A DNA stretch of 64,000 bases, from positions 1,294,780-1,358,779 of the forward strand of contig CM001167.1 of NCBI GenBank assembly GCA_000212915.1. The letters are read 5' to 3'. The first letter of the stretch is position 1; every line of letters begins with the position of its first letter. The DNA is from Bacteroides coprosuis DSM 18011. GTDB taxonomy: Bacteria; Bacteroidota; Bacteroidia; Bacteroidales; Bacteroidaceae. Both the position numbers and the translations under genes were made by a program. A model generated the notes under the pieces. The model saw only the letters and a list, made by a program, of their open reading frames with translations. It did not search any database and was not told the origin of the DNA. Below are positions 34,760 to 44,886 of this stretch, piece after piece.

Positions 34760-37513
34760 ATGAAAAGACATCTATTTCAGTTTCTTTTTATTACTTGTGC
34801 TATCATTTGTTCAGCTGCAACAGCAGTTGCCCAAAGTGTAGTAAAGGGGCAAGTAGTAGATAAAGAAACAGGTGATCCACTAATTGGAGCTTCTGTCGTA
34901 GTTGATGGAACTTCACAAGGAACAATTACAGACGTCGATGGTAACTTTACTCAATCTGTACCCACTAATGGTACATTAAAGATAAGCTATATCGGCTTTT
35001 TAGATTGGAAACAAAAAATTACTAAAAAAGGGAATGTTAATCTAGGTGTAATAAAAATGAACCAAGATGCTGTTGCACTTGCCGACGTTACTATTACATC
35101 ATCTATTGCTAAAGATAGACAGACACCCGTAGCTCTTTCTTCTGTTGACCCTGTGTTTATCGAAGAAAAACTAGGTACTCAAGAGTTCCCTGAAATTTTG
35201 AAGGCTACTCCTGGGGTATATGCTACTAAACAAGGTGGTGGATTTGGAGACTCTAAAATCAATATGCGTGGTTTTAAATCCGAAAACATTGCTGTAATGA
35301 TTAATGGTGTGCCTATGAATGATATGGAGTGGGGTGGTGTTTACTGGTCAAACTGGGCTGGTTTATCTGACGTTACTCGCTCTATGCAGACTCAAAGAGG
35401 TCTTGGAGCTTCAAAAGTAGCTGCCCCTTCTGTGGGTGGTTCTATTAATATTATTACAAAAACAATTGATGCTCAAAAAGGAGGATCTGTTAGTTATGCA
35501 TTAGGTAATGATGGTTACAATAAAATGCTATTTAATGTATCAACTGGTTTAACAGAAAGCGGTTGGGCATTAACTCTTCTAGGTGGTAAAACATGGGGTG
35601 ATGGTTATATTCAAGGAACAGAGTTCGAAGGATATAACTATTTTATTAATATAGCAAAACGTATTAATGACAATCACCAATTGTCATTTACAGCTTTTGG
35701 TGCGCCACAATGGCACAATCAACGTAATCGTAATGATGGTTTATCGATTGAGAATTGGGAAGTGTATGGCAAGCGCTATATGGGTGAAGGCAATAAATAT
35801 AAGTATAATCCAACTTATGGTCATGGAATTAATGGTGAACGCAAAACTTCTCAGCATAATGAATACCATAAACCACAATTGTCTTTAAATCACTTTTGGG
35901 AAATAAATCGTCAGTCAAGCTTGAGTACTGCTCTTTATGCTTCTATAGGTAGAGGATATGGTTATGGTGGTCAAGGTTATGGTAAGAGTGCCTCTGGAAC
36001 TAGTCATAGAAATATGTGGTATGGTACGAATAGAGGTGTCTTGAATGAGTACTTCCGTAATGATGATGGTACCTTTGCTTATGATCAGGTCTATGATTAC
36101 AATAAAACAAGCGATAATGGCTCTTATATGGCTATGTCTAAATCAAAGAACTCTCATAATTGGTATGGTTTATTATCAACTTATACTACTAAATTTAAAG
36201 AAAAATTCGACTTCTATGGTGGTATAGATATTAGATATTATAAGGGTGTTCATACAAATGAATTAGTAGATCTTTATGGTGGAGAATACTTCCTTGACGA
36301 GAGTAGGGCAAATGTTCGTCCTGAAAATAATGCAGCAGCAGCTGATCCCCTATTTAAAAATAAGAAACTCCAAGTAGGTGATGTTGTTTATCGTGACTAT
36401 GATGGTCATGTAATGCAAGAAGGTGTTTTTGCTCAAGTAGAATACAATACTGATAAATTAAGTGCATTTGTATCTGGTTCTCTTTCAAATACAGGATATT
36501 GGAGATATGATCGATTCTATTATGATAAAGATCATGCAAAATCAGATACTAAGAACTATTTAGGAGGAACTGTTAAAGGGGGGGTGAATTATAATATTGA
36601 CGAACACCACAATGTATTTGCTAATATTGGATATATCAGCCGTGCACCTTATTTCTCAGGTGGTGCATTCTTACAGTCAACAACGAATAATGCTACCAAC
36701 CCTGATGGTTTAAATGAAAAAATATTTTCTTTTGAGTTGGGTTATGGTTTCCGTTCTTCTTTCTTAGCAGCTAATGTGAACTTATATCACACGGATTGGA
36801 AAGATAAATCTATGGTTAAATACAACTCCATAACAGATGAAGATACTGGGGTTGAAATAGATAGAGCAACTATTAATATGTCTGGAGTTAATGCTCGCCA
36901 CCAAGGTATTGAACTAGACTTTACTGCAAAACCTTTTCACTGGTTAGACATTACAGGTATGTTCTCTCTTGGTAATTGGAGATGGGTAAGTAATCCTAAA
37001 GGCTATTTTTATAATTCACAAGGTCAACCACTGAAGGACTTAAAGACAGGTGAGTTGGCTTCGGGGCCACAATCTGATGATCATGCTTGGAGCCAGTTGA
37101 AATTGAAAGATGTTAAAGTGGGTGGTTCTGCTCAAACTACAGCAGCTATTGGTGCTACATTTAAGCCATCCAAAGCATTAAGAATAGGTTTAGACTACTT
37201 ATTCTATGGAAGAAACTATGCTGACTGGGATATTAACGCTAATTCTCTAGATAAAGATAAAGCTATTGATTTCTATTCTCCATGGAGAATACCTTCTGCA
37301 GGAATTTGGGATTTGAACTCAAGTTATCGCTTCAAAATAGGTGGTGTAACAGCTATTTTATCAGGGAATGTAAATAACTTGTTTAATCAAGAATACATTA
37401 CTGATGCTTCGGTTGATGCATCTAAAGATACTGCTTCAGATTGGAGAAAAGCATATGGTGTATTCTATGGCTTTGGACGTACTTACAATGTAAGACTTAA
37501 AATAACTTTCTAA
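34760..37513 (+). CDS. TonB-dependent outer membrane receptor with N-terminal carboxypeptidase-like domain
   Basis: A 917-residue outer membrane protein. A signal peptide (residues 1-24) is followed by a CarboxypepD_reg domain (VVKGQVVDKETGDPLIGASV..., about 27-105), a plug domain (about 115-235; VMINGVPMNDMEWGGVYWSN), and a 22-strand barrel ending in an aromatic-terminated strand (TYNVRLKITF). It imports a ligand using the proton motive force through TonB-ExbBD. No SusD-like gene follows; instead a lipoprotein with a choice-of-anchor-J-like C-terminus begins 11 bases later, so the two act as a pair. The barrel is shorter than in SusC proteins. Ligand unknown. Confidence 0.93.
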   Translation: MKRHLFQFLFITCAIICSAATAVAQSVVKGQVVDKETGDPLIGASVVVDGTSQGTITDVDGNFTQSVPTNGTLKISYIGFLDWKQKITKKGNVNLGVIKMNQDAVALADVTITSSIAKDRQTPVALSSVDPVFIEEKLGTQEFPEILKATPGVYATKQGGGFGDSKINMRGFKSENIAVMINGVPMNDMEWGGVYWSNWAGLSDVTRSMQTQRGLGASKVAAPSVGGSINIITKTIDAQKGGSVSYALGNDGYNKMLFNVSTGLTESGWALTLLGGKTWGDGYIQGTEFEGYNYFINIAKRINDNHQLSFTAFGAPQWHNQRNRNDGLSIENWEVYGKRYMGEGNKYKYNPTYGHGINGERKTSQHNEYHKPQLSLNHFWEINRQSSLSTALYASIGRGYGYGGQGYGKSASGTSHRNMWYGTNRGVLNEYFRNDDGTFAYDQVYDYNKTSDNGSYMAMSKSKNSHNWYGLLSTYTTKFKEKFDFYGGIDIRYYKGVHTNELVDLYGGEYFLDESRANVRPENNAAAADPLFKNKKLQVGDVVYRDYDGHVMQEGVFAQVEYNTDKLSAFVSGSLSNTGYWRYDRFYYDKDHAKSDTKNYLGGTVKGGVNYNIDEHHNVFANIGYISRAPYFSGGAFLQSTTNNATNPDGLNEKIFSFELGYGFRSSFLAANVNLYHTDWKDKSMVKYNSITDEDTGVEIDRATINMSGVNARHQGIELDFTAKPFHWLDITGMFSLGNWRWVSNPKGYFYNSQGQPLKDLKTGELASGPQSDDHAWSQLKLKDVKVGGSAQTTAAIGATFKPSKALRIGLDYLFYGRNYADWDINANSLDKDKAIDFYSPWRIPSAGIWDLNSSYRFKIGGVTAILSGNVNNLFNQEYITDASVDASKDTASDWRKAYGVFYGFGRTYNVRLKITF

Positions 37514-37524
37514 TAAAAAAGATT

Positions 37525-38496
37525 ATGAAGAGAAATATATTGAGTCTAATAGCTATGCTCTTTGTATTGGGCAGCTGTGACTATAATGATAAATATTTTG
37601 ATGGCCTAGATGAAATGTCTGAGCCTCAAGATATAGTAAAAATGGATTATAAACTTTTGGATGGTGATTATGCTTTAATAGGAAGTAATAGTACGAATAA
37701 AAAGATCGCTTTAGATTTGGATGAAGCTGCATCAGCTGAAGGAGAAAAAATTGAGATATACTCAAAAGCTCTTGCTAAAATAAAAGACACTAAGACTTTT
37801 GATAAGCTTTTAGATCCAAGTGTATTCCTACCTGCTTTTTTGCAAGAAAAGTGGTTTACTAAAGATAATGGATCCTCTGTATTTATTACATATAATTATC
37901 AGGAAGCTGAGAAAGAAGTAGAAGAAAGAGAAGCATTATTTGTTGTTTTAAACAATAAATGGATTTTAAAACCGCTTGCATTAATTTCTGTTGATTTTGA
38001 GGATTACGATAAAGGATATATTGACTTTGTTCGTGAAGGATGGTTTAATTTAGCTCTTGGAGACGAAGTGAAAGTCTGGCAGGTTAAAGAGTATAATAAA
38101 AATAAGTATATTGATTTTTCTGCTTATAAAAAGAATGGTATTTGTGAAAATTGGGTAATAACTCCTACTAATAAAATTCTTGATAAAGATTTTATCTTTA
38201 AATTTGATATACAAGTACGTAATTATGCAGGAGACTGTTTGACTATTCTTGTGTCTGAGGACTTTAATGGAAAAGAAGACGGTGTTGCTTCTGCAAATTG
38301 GAAAGATATTACTGAAATATTTAAGGGTCTTGAGAAAAGAGATGAGTTTGTTGAAGCAGGTGTGTTTAAGCTTGATGAATATATTGGTAAAAATGTAACT
38401 TTTGCTTTTAAGTATCTTGGTAGTGCATCTGAAGGGAAAACTACAACTTATCAAATTGACAATATATTATTGGATAATAGTAATTTTTTAAATTAA
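37525..38496 (+). CDS. Surface lipoprotein partner of the TonB receptor
   Basis: A 323-residue lipoprotein. The signal peptide is MKRNILSLIAMLFVLGSCDY with the lipobox cysteine at 18, followed by acidic residues typical of surface-exposed Bacteroidota lipoproteins. The middle (about 40-150) resembles a DUF5017-like region, and the C-terminal ~150 residues look like a choice-of-anchor J jelly roll (IDFSAYKKNGICENWVITP, then YQIDNILLDN). It follows the receptor by 11 bases in the position SusD would take. Ligand capture at the surface is likely but not shown. Confidence 0.75.
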   Translation: MKRNILSLIAMLFVLGSCDYNDKYFDGLDEMSEPQDIVKMDYKLLDGDYALIGSNSTNKKIALDLDEAASAEGEKIEIYSKALAKIKDTKTFDKLLDPSVFLPAFLQEKWFTKDNGSSVFITYNYQEAEKEVEEREALFVVLNNKWILKPLALISVDFEDYDKGYIDFVREGWFNLALGDEVKVWQVKEYNKNKYIDFSAYKKNGICENWVITPTNKILDKDFIFKFDIQVRNYAGDCLTILVSEDFNGKEDGVASANWKDITEIFKGLEKRDEFVEAGVFKLDEYIGKNVTFAFKYLGSASEGKTTTYQIDNILLDNSNFLN

Positions 38497-38522
38497 CTTC
38501 TAATTATATATCCTGAAAATAG

Positions 38523-38550
38523 AAAGGTAGGCTTTGGTCTACCTTTTTTT
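38523..38550 (+). terminator. Terminator after the receptor-lipoprotein pair
   Basis: AAAGGTAG pairs with CTACCTTT around an 8-base loop, then T5. Confidence 0.85.
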
Positions 38551-38618
38551 ATGTTATATATCATATCGTTTCAGTTTTTTCAGCACTGTTAAAATTTAGG
38601 AGTGTCTTAATTATTTGT

Positions 38619-38626
38619 TAATTTTG
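38619..38626 (+). promoter_or_regulatory. -7 element TAATTTTG for the C1B peptidase gene
   Basis: TAATTTTG matches TAnnTTTG about 33 bases before the ATG. Confidence 0.5.
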
Positions 38627-38659
38627 CTAGTAGTTTTAACTGACTAAACACTCAATGAT

Positions 38660-40057
38660 ATGAAGAAAACTATTTTAAGTGTAGTACTGCTCAGTGCTAT
38701 GTTATCGCCTTCACAGGCACAAAAAAAAGGAGGAGGCATTACTCCTGATATGCTTACAAAAATGGAGCAATCCTATAAAAATGATGCAACCGACAAAGCT
38801 TTGCGAAATGCTTTAAATGCTACAAGTATTGATAACTTGGCGCGTAGTACTGAAGCAACTCCTGTTGATGGACATTTTGCTATTCAAGTTAAATCTAAGG
38901 GTATAACAAATCAACGATCCTCTGGGCGTTGTTGGTTATTTACTGGTTTAAATGTAATGCGTTCTCAAGCAATTGAGAAATATGACATGGGAGAATTTCA
39001 ATTTTCTCAGGTTTATGGATTCTTTTGGGATCAGCTGGAAAAATCAAACTTATTCCTTCAAGGAGTGATCGATACCCGTGATAAAGCTATTGATGATCAG
39101 ATGGTTCAATGGCTGTTTAAGAGCCCTATTAATGATGGTGGTACCTTTGCAGGTGTAGCTGATGCTGCCAATAAATATGGACTTGTTCCAATTGAAGCAA
39201 TGCCTGAAACTTACACAAGTGTTAAGACTAGTAATGTGAATAAAATCTTGAAATACAAGCTTAGAGATTTTGGTATTCAGTTGCGTAAAGCATCAGAAAA
39301 AGGTGAGTCATTAAACAAACTTAATGGCTTGAAAACTGAAATGCTAGGTGAGGTATATCGTATTTTAGCTTTAGTCTATGGAAACCCTCCAAAAGAATTT
39401 ACATGGGTGCGTAGAGATGCTAAAGGAAATCCTGTAGCAACTGAAAACCATACACCTATGACCTTTATGGAGAAATATGGAGATAATAAAATTATCAACG
39501 ATTATGTGATGTTGATGAATGACCCAAGTCGCCCATATTATGAGCTTTTTGAAATTGATTTCGATCGTCATCAATATGATGGACAAAACTGGAAATATAT
39601 CAATCTGCCGATGGATGAAATTAAAAAAATAGCTGTAGCTGGTCTGAAAGACAATAAAATGATGTATTTCTCTAGTGATGTAGGTAAATACTTTGACCGT
39701 CAAGCAGGTATTAATGATCTTAAGCTATATGATTATGAATCACTTCTAGGAATCACCATGAAGATGGATAAAAAAGAAAGAATTGAATCTTATGAAAGTG
39801 GTTCAGCACATGCTATGACTCTTTGTGGAGTTGATTTTAATGAAAAAGGAGAAACAACAAAGTGGTTAGTTGAAAACAGCTGGGGTGCAGACAGCGGTCA
39901 TAAAGGTTTTGTAATAATGACAGATGATTGGTTTAATGAGTATATGTTCCGCTTGGTTGTAGAGCCTAAATATGTACCCGAAAAAATATTGAATATATTG
40001 AAGAAAAAACCTTCTTTATTACCAGCCTGGGATCCAATGTTTGCTCCTGAAATGTAA
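38660..40057 (+). CDS. C1B family cysteine aminopeptidase (bleomycin hydrolase-like), secreted
   Basis: A 465-residue peptidase of MEROPS family C1B. The catalytic cysteine lies in NQRSSGRCWLFTGLNV (about 94), the histidine in GSAHAMTLCGVD (about 375) and the asparagine in WLVENSWGADSG (about 400). These enzymes (PepC, Gal6) usually form a hexameric cage that trims peptides. Unlike cytosolic PepC it starts with a signal peptide (MKKTILSVVLLSAMLSPSQAQ), so it should work in the periplasm or be a lipid-free secreted enzyme. Length is typical. Confidence 0.93.
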   Translation: MKKTILSVVLLSAMLSPSQAQKKGGGITPDMLTKMEQSYKNDATDKALRNALNATSIDNLARSTEATPVDGHFAIQVKSKGITNQRSSGRCWLFTGLNVMRSQAIEKYDMGEFQFSQVYGFFWDQLEKSNLFLQGVIDTRDKAIDDQMVQWLFKSPINDGGTFAGVADAANKYGLVPIEAMPETYTSVKTSNVNKILKYKLRDFGIQLRKASEKGESLNKLNGLKTEMLGEVYRILALVYGNPPKEFTWVRRDAKGNPVATENHTPMTFMEKYGDNKIINDYVMLMNDPSRPYYELFEIDFDRHQYDGQNWKYINLPMDEIKKIAVAGLKDNKMMYFSSDVGKYFDRQAGINDLKLYDYESLLGITMKMDKKERIESYESGSAHAMTLCGVDFNEKGETTKWLVENSWGADSGHKGFVIMTDDWFNEYMFRLVVEPKYVPEKILNILKKKPSLLPAWDPMFAPEM

Positions 40058-40203
40058 ATAAAAAGAAATAGAAGCATCAAATTCTTATACTTTAACGACT
40101 TAATAGACTGTTATTGTGTTGTATTTATGCTGTTGGCTGAAAAATGTATAGTGGTATATTAACAAATTCAGCCAAAACAATCAAAATATTTTAATTAATT
40201 GCG

Positions 40204-40258
40204 AAAAGCAGAACATTTAAGGAATTATCTCCTTAAAACGTTCTGCTTTTCCTCTTTA
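40204..40258 (+). terminator. Terminator after the C1B peptidase gene
   Basis: AAAAGCAGAAC pairs with GTTCTGCTTTT; an inner TTAAGGA/TCCTTAA stem extends it; CCTCTTT follows. Confidence 0.75.
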
Positions 40259-40275
40259 TTCAGAGTTTAATTTAT

Positions 40276-40283
40276 TACTTTTG
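40276..40283 (+). promoter_or_regulatory. -7 element TACTTTTG for the nqr operon
   Basis: TACTTTTG matches TAnnTTTG about 35 bases before nqrA. Confidence 0.5.
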
Positions 40284-40317
40284 CTATCAAATAAACAAAA
40301 TCATTATTTGTAATAAC

Positions 40318-41667
40318 ATGGCAAATGTAATAAAGTTACGTAAAGGCCTCGATATCTCTCTTAAAGGTAAAGCTGAAGAGGTGTTATTTACTGTTGAAGA
40401 ACCAGGACTTATTGGTCTCGTACCTGACGACTTCCCAGGAGTTACACCTAAAATCGTTGTTAGACCCGATCAAGAGGTAAAGGCTGGGACTCCCTTGTTT
40501 ATTGACAAGAAAAATCCCGAAGTGAAGTTTGTTTCACCCGTTAGTGGTGTAGTTACTGCTGTAGAGCGTGGGGCTCGTCGAAAAGTATTGAACATAACCG
40601 TTCGTCCTTCGAGTGCTCAAGAATATGTAGACTTTGGTAAAAAGGATGTTGCTAAACTCTCTGCAGAAGAGATTAAGTCAACTATGCTTGCATCAGGTCT
40701 TTTTGGTTTTATTAAAGAACGTCCTTATGACGTAGTTGCTAATCCCAATAGTAAACCCAGAGCGATATTCGTTTCAGGCTTTGATAGCAACCCTTTAGCT
40801 GGAAATTTTGAATTTAAGCTTAAAGGTGATGAAGAAAACTTCCAAACTGGTTTAGATGTTCTTTCTAAATTAGCTAAAACCTATCTTTCAATTAGCATTA
40901 ATCAAACTTCTCCTGCTTTAACTCAAGCAAAAAATGTAGAGATCAATGTTTTTGATGGTCCTCATCCTGCAGGAAATGTAGGAGTTCAAATTAATCACAT
41001 TGCTCCAGTTAGCAAAGGTGAAGTAGTTTGGACTGTAAGTGCAGAAGCTGTTATTTTTATGGGACGCTTATTTAATACCGGCAAAGTTGATTTTACTCGT
41101 ACGGTAGCATTTGTAGGTTCTGAAGTAAAGAAACCAGCTTATTGTAAATTACAATTGGGTACTCAATTGACAAACCTCTTTAAAGGAAAAGTAAACGACG
41201 ATAAAAAACTACGCTATATTAGTGGTAGTGTCCTTACAGGAAGACATATTGCAGCTGATGGTTTTTTAGGTGCAACAGATTCAATTGTAACAGTTATCCC
41301 AGAAGGTGATGATGTTCACGAATTATTTGGTTGGATTATGCCTAGAACAGATCAATTTAGTGTTAGCCATTCTTACTTCAGTTGGTTACAAGGAAAGAAA
41401 GAATACACTCTTGATGCTCGTATCAAAGGTGGAAAACGTCATATGATTTTCTCCAATGAGTATGATAAAGTTCTACCTATGGATATTTTCCCAGAATACT
41501 TAATTAAAGCTATTCTTGCAGGAGATATTGATCGTATGGAGCAATTGGGTATTTATGAAGTAGCCCCAGAAGACTTTGCTCTTTGTGAATTCGTATGTTC
41601 TTCTAAAATGGAATTACAGAAGATTGTACGTAATGGCTTAGACATGCTTAGAGCAGAAATGTGTTAA
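40318..41667 (+). CDS. nqrA: Na+-translocating NADH:quinone reductase subunit A
   Basis: A 449-residue peripheral subunit of Na+-NQR. It starts with a lipoyl/barrel-sandwich-like domain (LRKGLDISLKGKAEE and VSPVSGVVTAVERGARR) and continues with the SLBB-like RnfC/NqrA core (INQTSPALTQAKNVEINVFD, HPAGNVGVQINHI). It closes the cytosolic side of the pump near the quinone site. Length matches NqrA. First gene of the complete A-F operon, 22 bases before nqrB. Confidence 0.97.
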   Translation: MANVIKLRKGLDISLKGKAEEVLFTVEEPGLIGLVPDDFPGVTPKIVVRPDQEVKAGTPLFIDKKNPEVKFVSPVSGVVTAVERGARRKVLNITVRPSSAQEYVDFGKKDVAKLSAEEIKSTMLASGLFGFIKERPYDVVANPNSKPRAIFVSGFDSNPLAGNFEFKLKGDEENFQTGLDVLSKLAKTYLSISINQTSPALTQAKNVEINVFDGPHPAGNVGVQINHIAPVSKGEVVWTVSAEAVIFMGRLFNTGKVDFTRTVAFVGSEVKKPAYCKLQLGTQLTNLFKGKVNDDKKLRYISGSVLTGRHIAADGFLGATDSIVTVIPEGDDVHELFGWIMPRTDQFSVSHSYFSWLQGKKEYTLDARIKGGKRHMIFSNEYDKVLPMDIFPEYLIKAILAGDIDRMEQLGIYEVAPEDFALCEFVCSSKMELQKIVRNGLDMLRAEMC

Positions 41668-41689
41668 TATTAAAAATCAATATAAATAA

Positions 41690-42868
41690 ATGAAAGCGTT
41701 AAGAAATTATCTAGATAAGATAAAACCACACTTTGAAGAGGGTGGTAAACTCCACGCATTCCATTCTCTATTTGACGGATTTGAAACATTCATATTCGTT
41801 CCAAATAGTACTTCGACATCAGGAACTCATATCCATGATATGGCTGATAGTAAACGTTTGATGTCGTTTGTTGTGATTGCGTTGATTCCAGCTCTTTTAT
41901 TCGGAATGTATAACGTAGGTTATCAACATTTTATTCACGCAGTAGGCGAGACTGGTTCTTTCTGGGAAATGTTTGGTTATGGTTTCCTAGCCGTTCTTCC
42001 CAAAATTATAGTTTCATATGTTGTAGGTTTAGGTATTGAGTTTGCTATAGCTCAATGGAAAAAAGAAGAAGTGAACGAAGGTTTCCTTGTTTCTGGTATC
42101 CTTATTCCTATGATTGTTCCTATTGACTGTCCTTTATGGATGCTAGCTGTTGCTACAGCATTCTCAGTGATTTTTGTTAAAGAAATCTTTGGCGGTACAG
42201 GTATGAACGTATTTAATGTAGCTTTAGTAACTCGTGCATTCCTATTCTTTGCTTACCCTACAAAAATGTCGGGTGATGCAGTATGGGTATCATCAGATAG
42301 TATTTTTGGCCTTGGTCAAACTGTTGATGGTTTAACTGTAGCTACTCCATTGGGTATAGCTTCTACAGCAGCCGCAGATCAACTACCTGCATTTGATATC
42401 AATATGGTAACTGGTTTAATTCCCGGTTCTATTGCAGAAACAAGTGTAATTGCTATTCTAATAGGAGCAGCCATCTTACTAATTACAGGTGTTGCTAGCT
42501 GGAAAGTTATGTTCTCAGTGTTTGTTGGAGGTGCATTTATGGGCGTTATTTTCAATCAATTTGGTCCAGATACAGCTATGGCTCACATGCCTTGGTATCA
42601 ACATTTAGCTTTAGGTGGATTCTGCTTTGGTGCTGTTTTTATGGCTACCGATCCAGTGACCTCAGCTCGTACCGAAACAGGTAAATATATATTTGGATTC
42701 CTAATAGGTGTTATGGCTATTGTGATCCGTGTATTAAACCCTGGTTATCCAGAGGGTATGATGCTTGCTATTTTATTAATGAATATTTTTGCCCCATTGA
42801 TTGACTATTATGTTGTTCAATCGAACATCAATCGTCGTGAAAAACGTGCAATAAACTCTAACAATTAA
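41690..42868 (+). CDS. nqrB: Na+-NQR subunit B
   Basis: A 392-residue membrane subunit with about ten helices. It carries riboflavin and a covalently bound FMN and forms part of the Na+ channel. The block DGLTVATPLG near 216-225 corresponds to the region where the FMN-bearing threonine sits, as I recall. The block MATDPVTSARTETGKYIFG near 320-338 is also family-typical. Second gene of the operon, 17 bases before nqrC. Confidence 0.97.
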   Translation: MKALRNYLDKIKPHFEEGGKLHAFHSLFDGFETFIFVPNSTSTSGTHIHDMADSKRLMSFVVIALIPALLFGMYNVGYQHFIHAVGETGSFWEMFGYGFLAVLPKIIVSYVVGLGIEFAIAQWKKEEVNEGFLVSGILIPMIVPIDCPLWMLAVATAFSVIFVKEIFGGTGMNVFNVALVTRAFLFFAYPTKMSGDAVWVSSDSIFGLGQTVDGLTVATPLGIASTAAADQLPAFDINMVTGLIPGSIAETSVIAILIGAAILLITGVASWKVMFSVFVGGAFMGVIFNQFGPDTAMAHMPWYQHLALGGFCFGAVFMATDPVTSARTETGKYIFGFLIGVMAIVIRVLNPGYPEGMMLAILLMNIFAPLIDYYVVQSNINRREKRAINSNN

Positions 42869-42885
42869 TTAAAACCGAAAGAAAG

Positions 42886-43575
42886 ATGAATACAAATAGT
42901 AATACATATACTATCATTTATGCTTCGGTAATGGTTGTTATCGTTGCGTTTCTCTTAGCTTTTGTGTCTGAATCTCTTAAGAGTACACAAAAGAAGAATG
43001 AGGATTTTGATAAAATGAAGCAGATTCTTAGTGCCTTGAATATTGACGCAAGTAAAGCAGAAAATATCCAAGCAGAATTTGATAAATATGTTAAAGCTGA
43101 TCAAATAATTAATTCTGATGCAGCTGTAGTAAAAGAAGATGGTGGATTCAGCATTGATATGAAAGCTGAATTAGCTAAGGACTTAAAAGATCGTCAGTTA
43201 CCTCTTTATATTTGTGAAGTGAATGGTGAAACAAAATACATTTTACCAATGTCGGGTAATGGTCTGTGGAATATCCTTTGGGGTTATGTAGCATTAAATG
43301 ATGATAAGAACACTATATATGGTGTTTTCTTTGATCATGCAGGAGAAACTCCTGGTTTAGGTGCTGAAATAGCTACACCAATGTTCCAGAATCATTTCAA
43401 AGACAAAATCATAATGAAAGATGGTTCTGTTGTGCTTAGTGTAGTTAAGAACGGTAAAGTACAACATGATGAATATGAAGTAGATGGTATTACTGGTGGT
43501 ACAATTACATCACAAGGTGTAGATAAGATGATTAAAACCAGTCTTGGCCAATACAAAACATTTTTAACAAAATAA
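42886..43575 (+). CDS. nqrC: Na+-NQR subunit C
   Basis: A 229-residue subunit with one N-terminal helix (about 8-28) and a periplasmic FMN-binding domain. The flavinylation site is in DGITGGTITSQGVDKM near the end, where a threonine carries FMN by a phosphoester bond. Also GETPGLGAEIATP upstream, typical of FMN_bind domains. Third gene of the operon, followed by nqrD after 13 bases with an AGGAGG ribosome site. Confidence 0.97.
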   Translation: MNTNSNTYTIIYASVMVVIVAFLLAFVSESLKSTQKKNEDFDKMKQILSALNIDASKAENIQAEFDKYVKADQIINSDAAVVKEDGGFSIDMKAELAKDLKDRQLPLYICEVNGETKYILPMSGNGLWNILWGYVALNDDKNTIYGVFFDHAGETPGLGAEIATPMFQNHFKDKIIMKDGSVVLSVVKNGKVQHDEYEVDGITGGTITSQGVDKMIKTSLGQYKTFLTK

Positions 43576-43588
43576 GGAGGTATAGAAT

Positions 43589-44221
43589 ATGAGTCAATTA
43601 TTTTCTAAAAAGAATAGAGATATATTCTCAGCTCCGTTAGGTATAGATAACCCAGTAACAGTTCAAGTTCTTGGTATCTGTTCTGCATTAGCGGTTACAT
43701 CTAAATTAGAACCAGCTATTGTAATGGGGCTGTCAGTTACTATTATTGTAGCTTTTGCTAACGTAATTATTTCTTTAATCCGTAAAACGATTCCTAATCG
43801 TATTCGTATTATTGTTCAGTTGGTAGTCGTAGCTGCTCTTGTAACTGTAGTAAGTGAGATATTGAAAGCTTATGCTTATGATGTAAGTAAGCAGCTATCA
43901 GTATATATTGGTTTGATTATTACCAACTGTATCTTAATGGGTCGTTTGGAAGCATTTGCAATGGCTAATGGTCCTTGGGAGTCATTCCTAGATGGTATGG
44001 GTAATGGATTAGGCTATGCTAAAATTTTGGTTATTGTAGGTTTCTTCCGTGAACTATTAGGTTCTGGTGAGCTATTAGGCTTTAGAGTAATCCCTCAATC
44101 ATTCTATGATATGGGATATATGAATAATGGTTTAATGGTAATGCCTCCAATGGCGCTAGTTCTTTGTGCTTGTATTATCTGGTACCAAAGAAGTAGACAT
44201 AAAGAGTTACAAGAAAAATAA
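43589..44221 (+). CDS. nqrD: Na+-NQR subunit D
   Basis: A 210-residue membrane subunit with six helices, related to RnfE. It forms with NqrE the inverted-repeat pair that holds an iron-sulfur centre and shapes the Na+ path. Seen: NPVTVQVLGICSALAVT and NCILMGRLEAFAM, with the conserved cysteines. Start chosen at the ATG after AAGGAGG. Confidence 0.96.
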   Translation: MSQLFSKKNRDIFSAPLGIDNPVTVQVLGICSALAVTSKLEPAIVMGLSVTIIVAFANVIISLIRKTIPNRIRIIVQLVVVAALVTVVSEILKAYAYDVSKQLSVYIGLIITNCILMGRLEAFAMANGPWESFLDGMGNGLGYAKILVIVGFFRELLGSGELLGFRVIPQSFYDMGYMNNGLMVMPPMALVLCACIIWYQRSRHKELQEK

Positions 44222-44270
44222 TATGAATATTTAGCTGTAGTCTTGGCTATGGTTTAAATTCTGAAAAATT

Positions 44271-44867
44271 ATGGATTATCTAAGTTTATTTGTAAAATCG
44301 ATATTTGTCGATAACATGATCTTCGCTTACTTCTTAGGGATGTGTTCATACCTAGCTGTATCGAAGAACGTTAAGACAGCATTAGGACTTGGTATCGCAG
44401 TAACATTCGTGTTAGTTGTAACTTTACCAATTAACTATTTGCTTGAAAACTATATATTGAAAGCTGATGTACTTGTAGAAGGAGTAGATTTGAGCTTCTT
44501 AAGCTTTATTCTATTTATTGCTGTAATTGCAGGTATAGTACAGTTAGTGGAGATGGTTATTGAACGATTCAGTCCTTCGCTGTATGCTTCTCTAGGTATC
44601 TTTTTACCCTTAATTGCTGTAAACTGTGCCATTATGGGAGGTTCTTTGTTTATGCAACAAAGAGAATTTGTTAACGTAGGTGAGGCTACTGTATATGCAT
44701 TAGGTTCAGGTATTGGCTGGTTATTAGCTATTGTTGGCTTGGCAGCTATTCGTGAAAAAATGACTTTCTCTGATGTTCCAGCTCCATTAAGAGGTCTTGG
44801 AATTACATTTATTACTGTGGGACTAATGGCTATGGCCTTTATGTGTTTCTCAGGTTTAAAAATTTAA
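44271..44867 (+). CDS. nqrE: Na+-NQR subunit E
   Basis: A 198-residue membrane subunit with six helices, related to RnfA and inverted relative to NqrD. The blocks [19 protein letters not shown] and [13 protein letters not shown] carry the conserved cysteines that coordinate the iron-sulfur centre with NqrD. Length equals that of Vibrio NqrE. Sits 49 bases after nqrD and 19 before nqrF. Confidence 0.96.
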   Translation: MDYLSLFVKSIFVDNMIFAYFLGMCSYLAVSKNVKTALGLGIAVTFVLVVTLPINYLLENYILKADVLVEGVDLSFLSFILFIAVIAGIVQLVEMVIERFSPSLYASLGIFLPLIAVNCAIMGGSLFMQQREFVNVGEATVYALGSGIGWLLAIVGLAAIREKMTFSDVPAPLRGLGITFITVGLMAMAFMCFSGLKI

Positions 44868-44886
44868 TTGATAAAAGAATAATACA

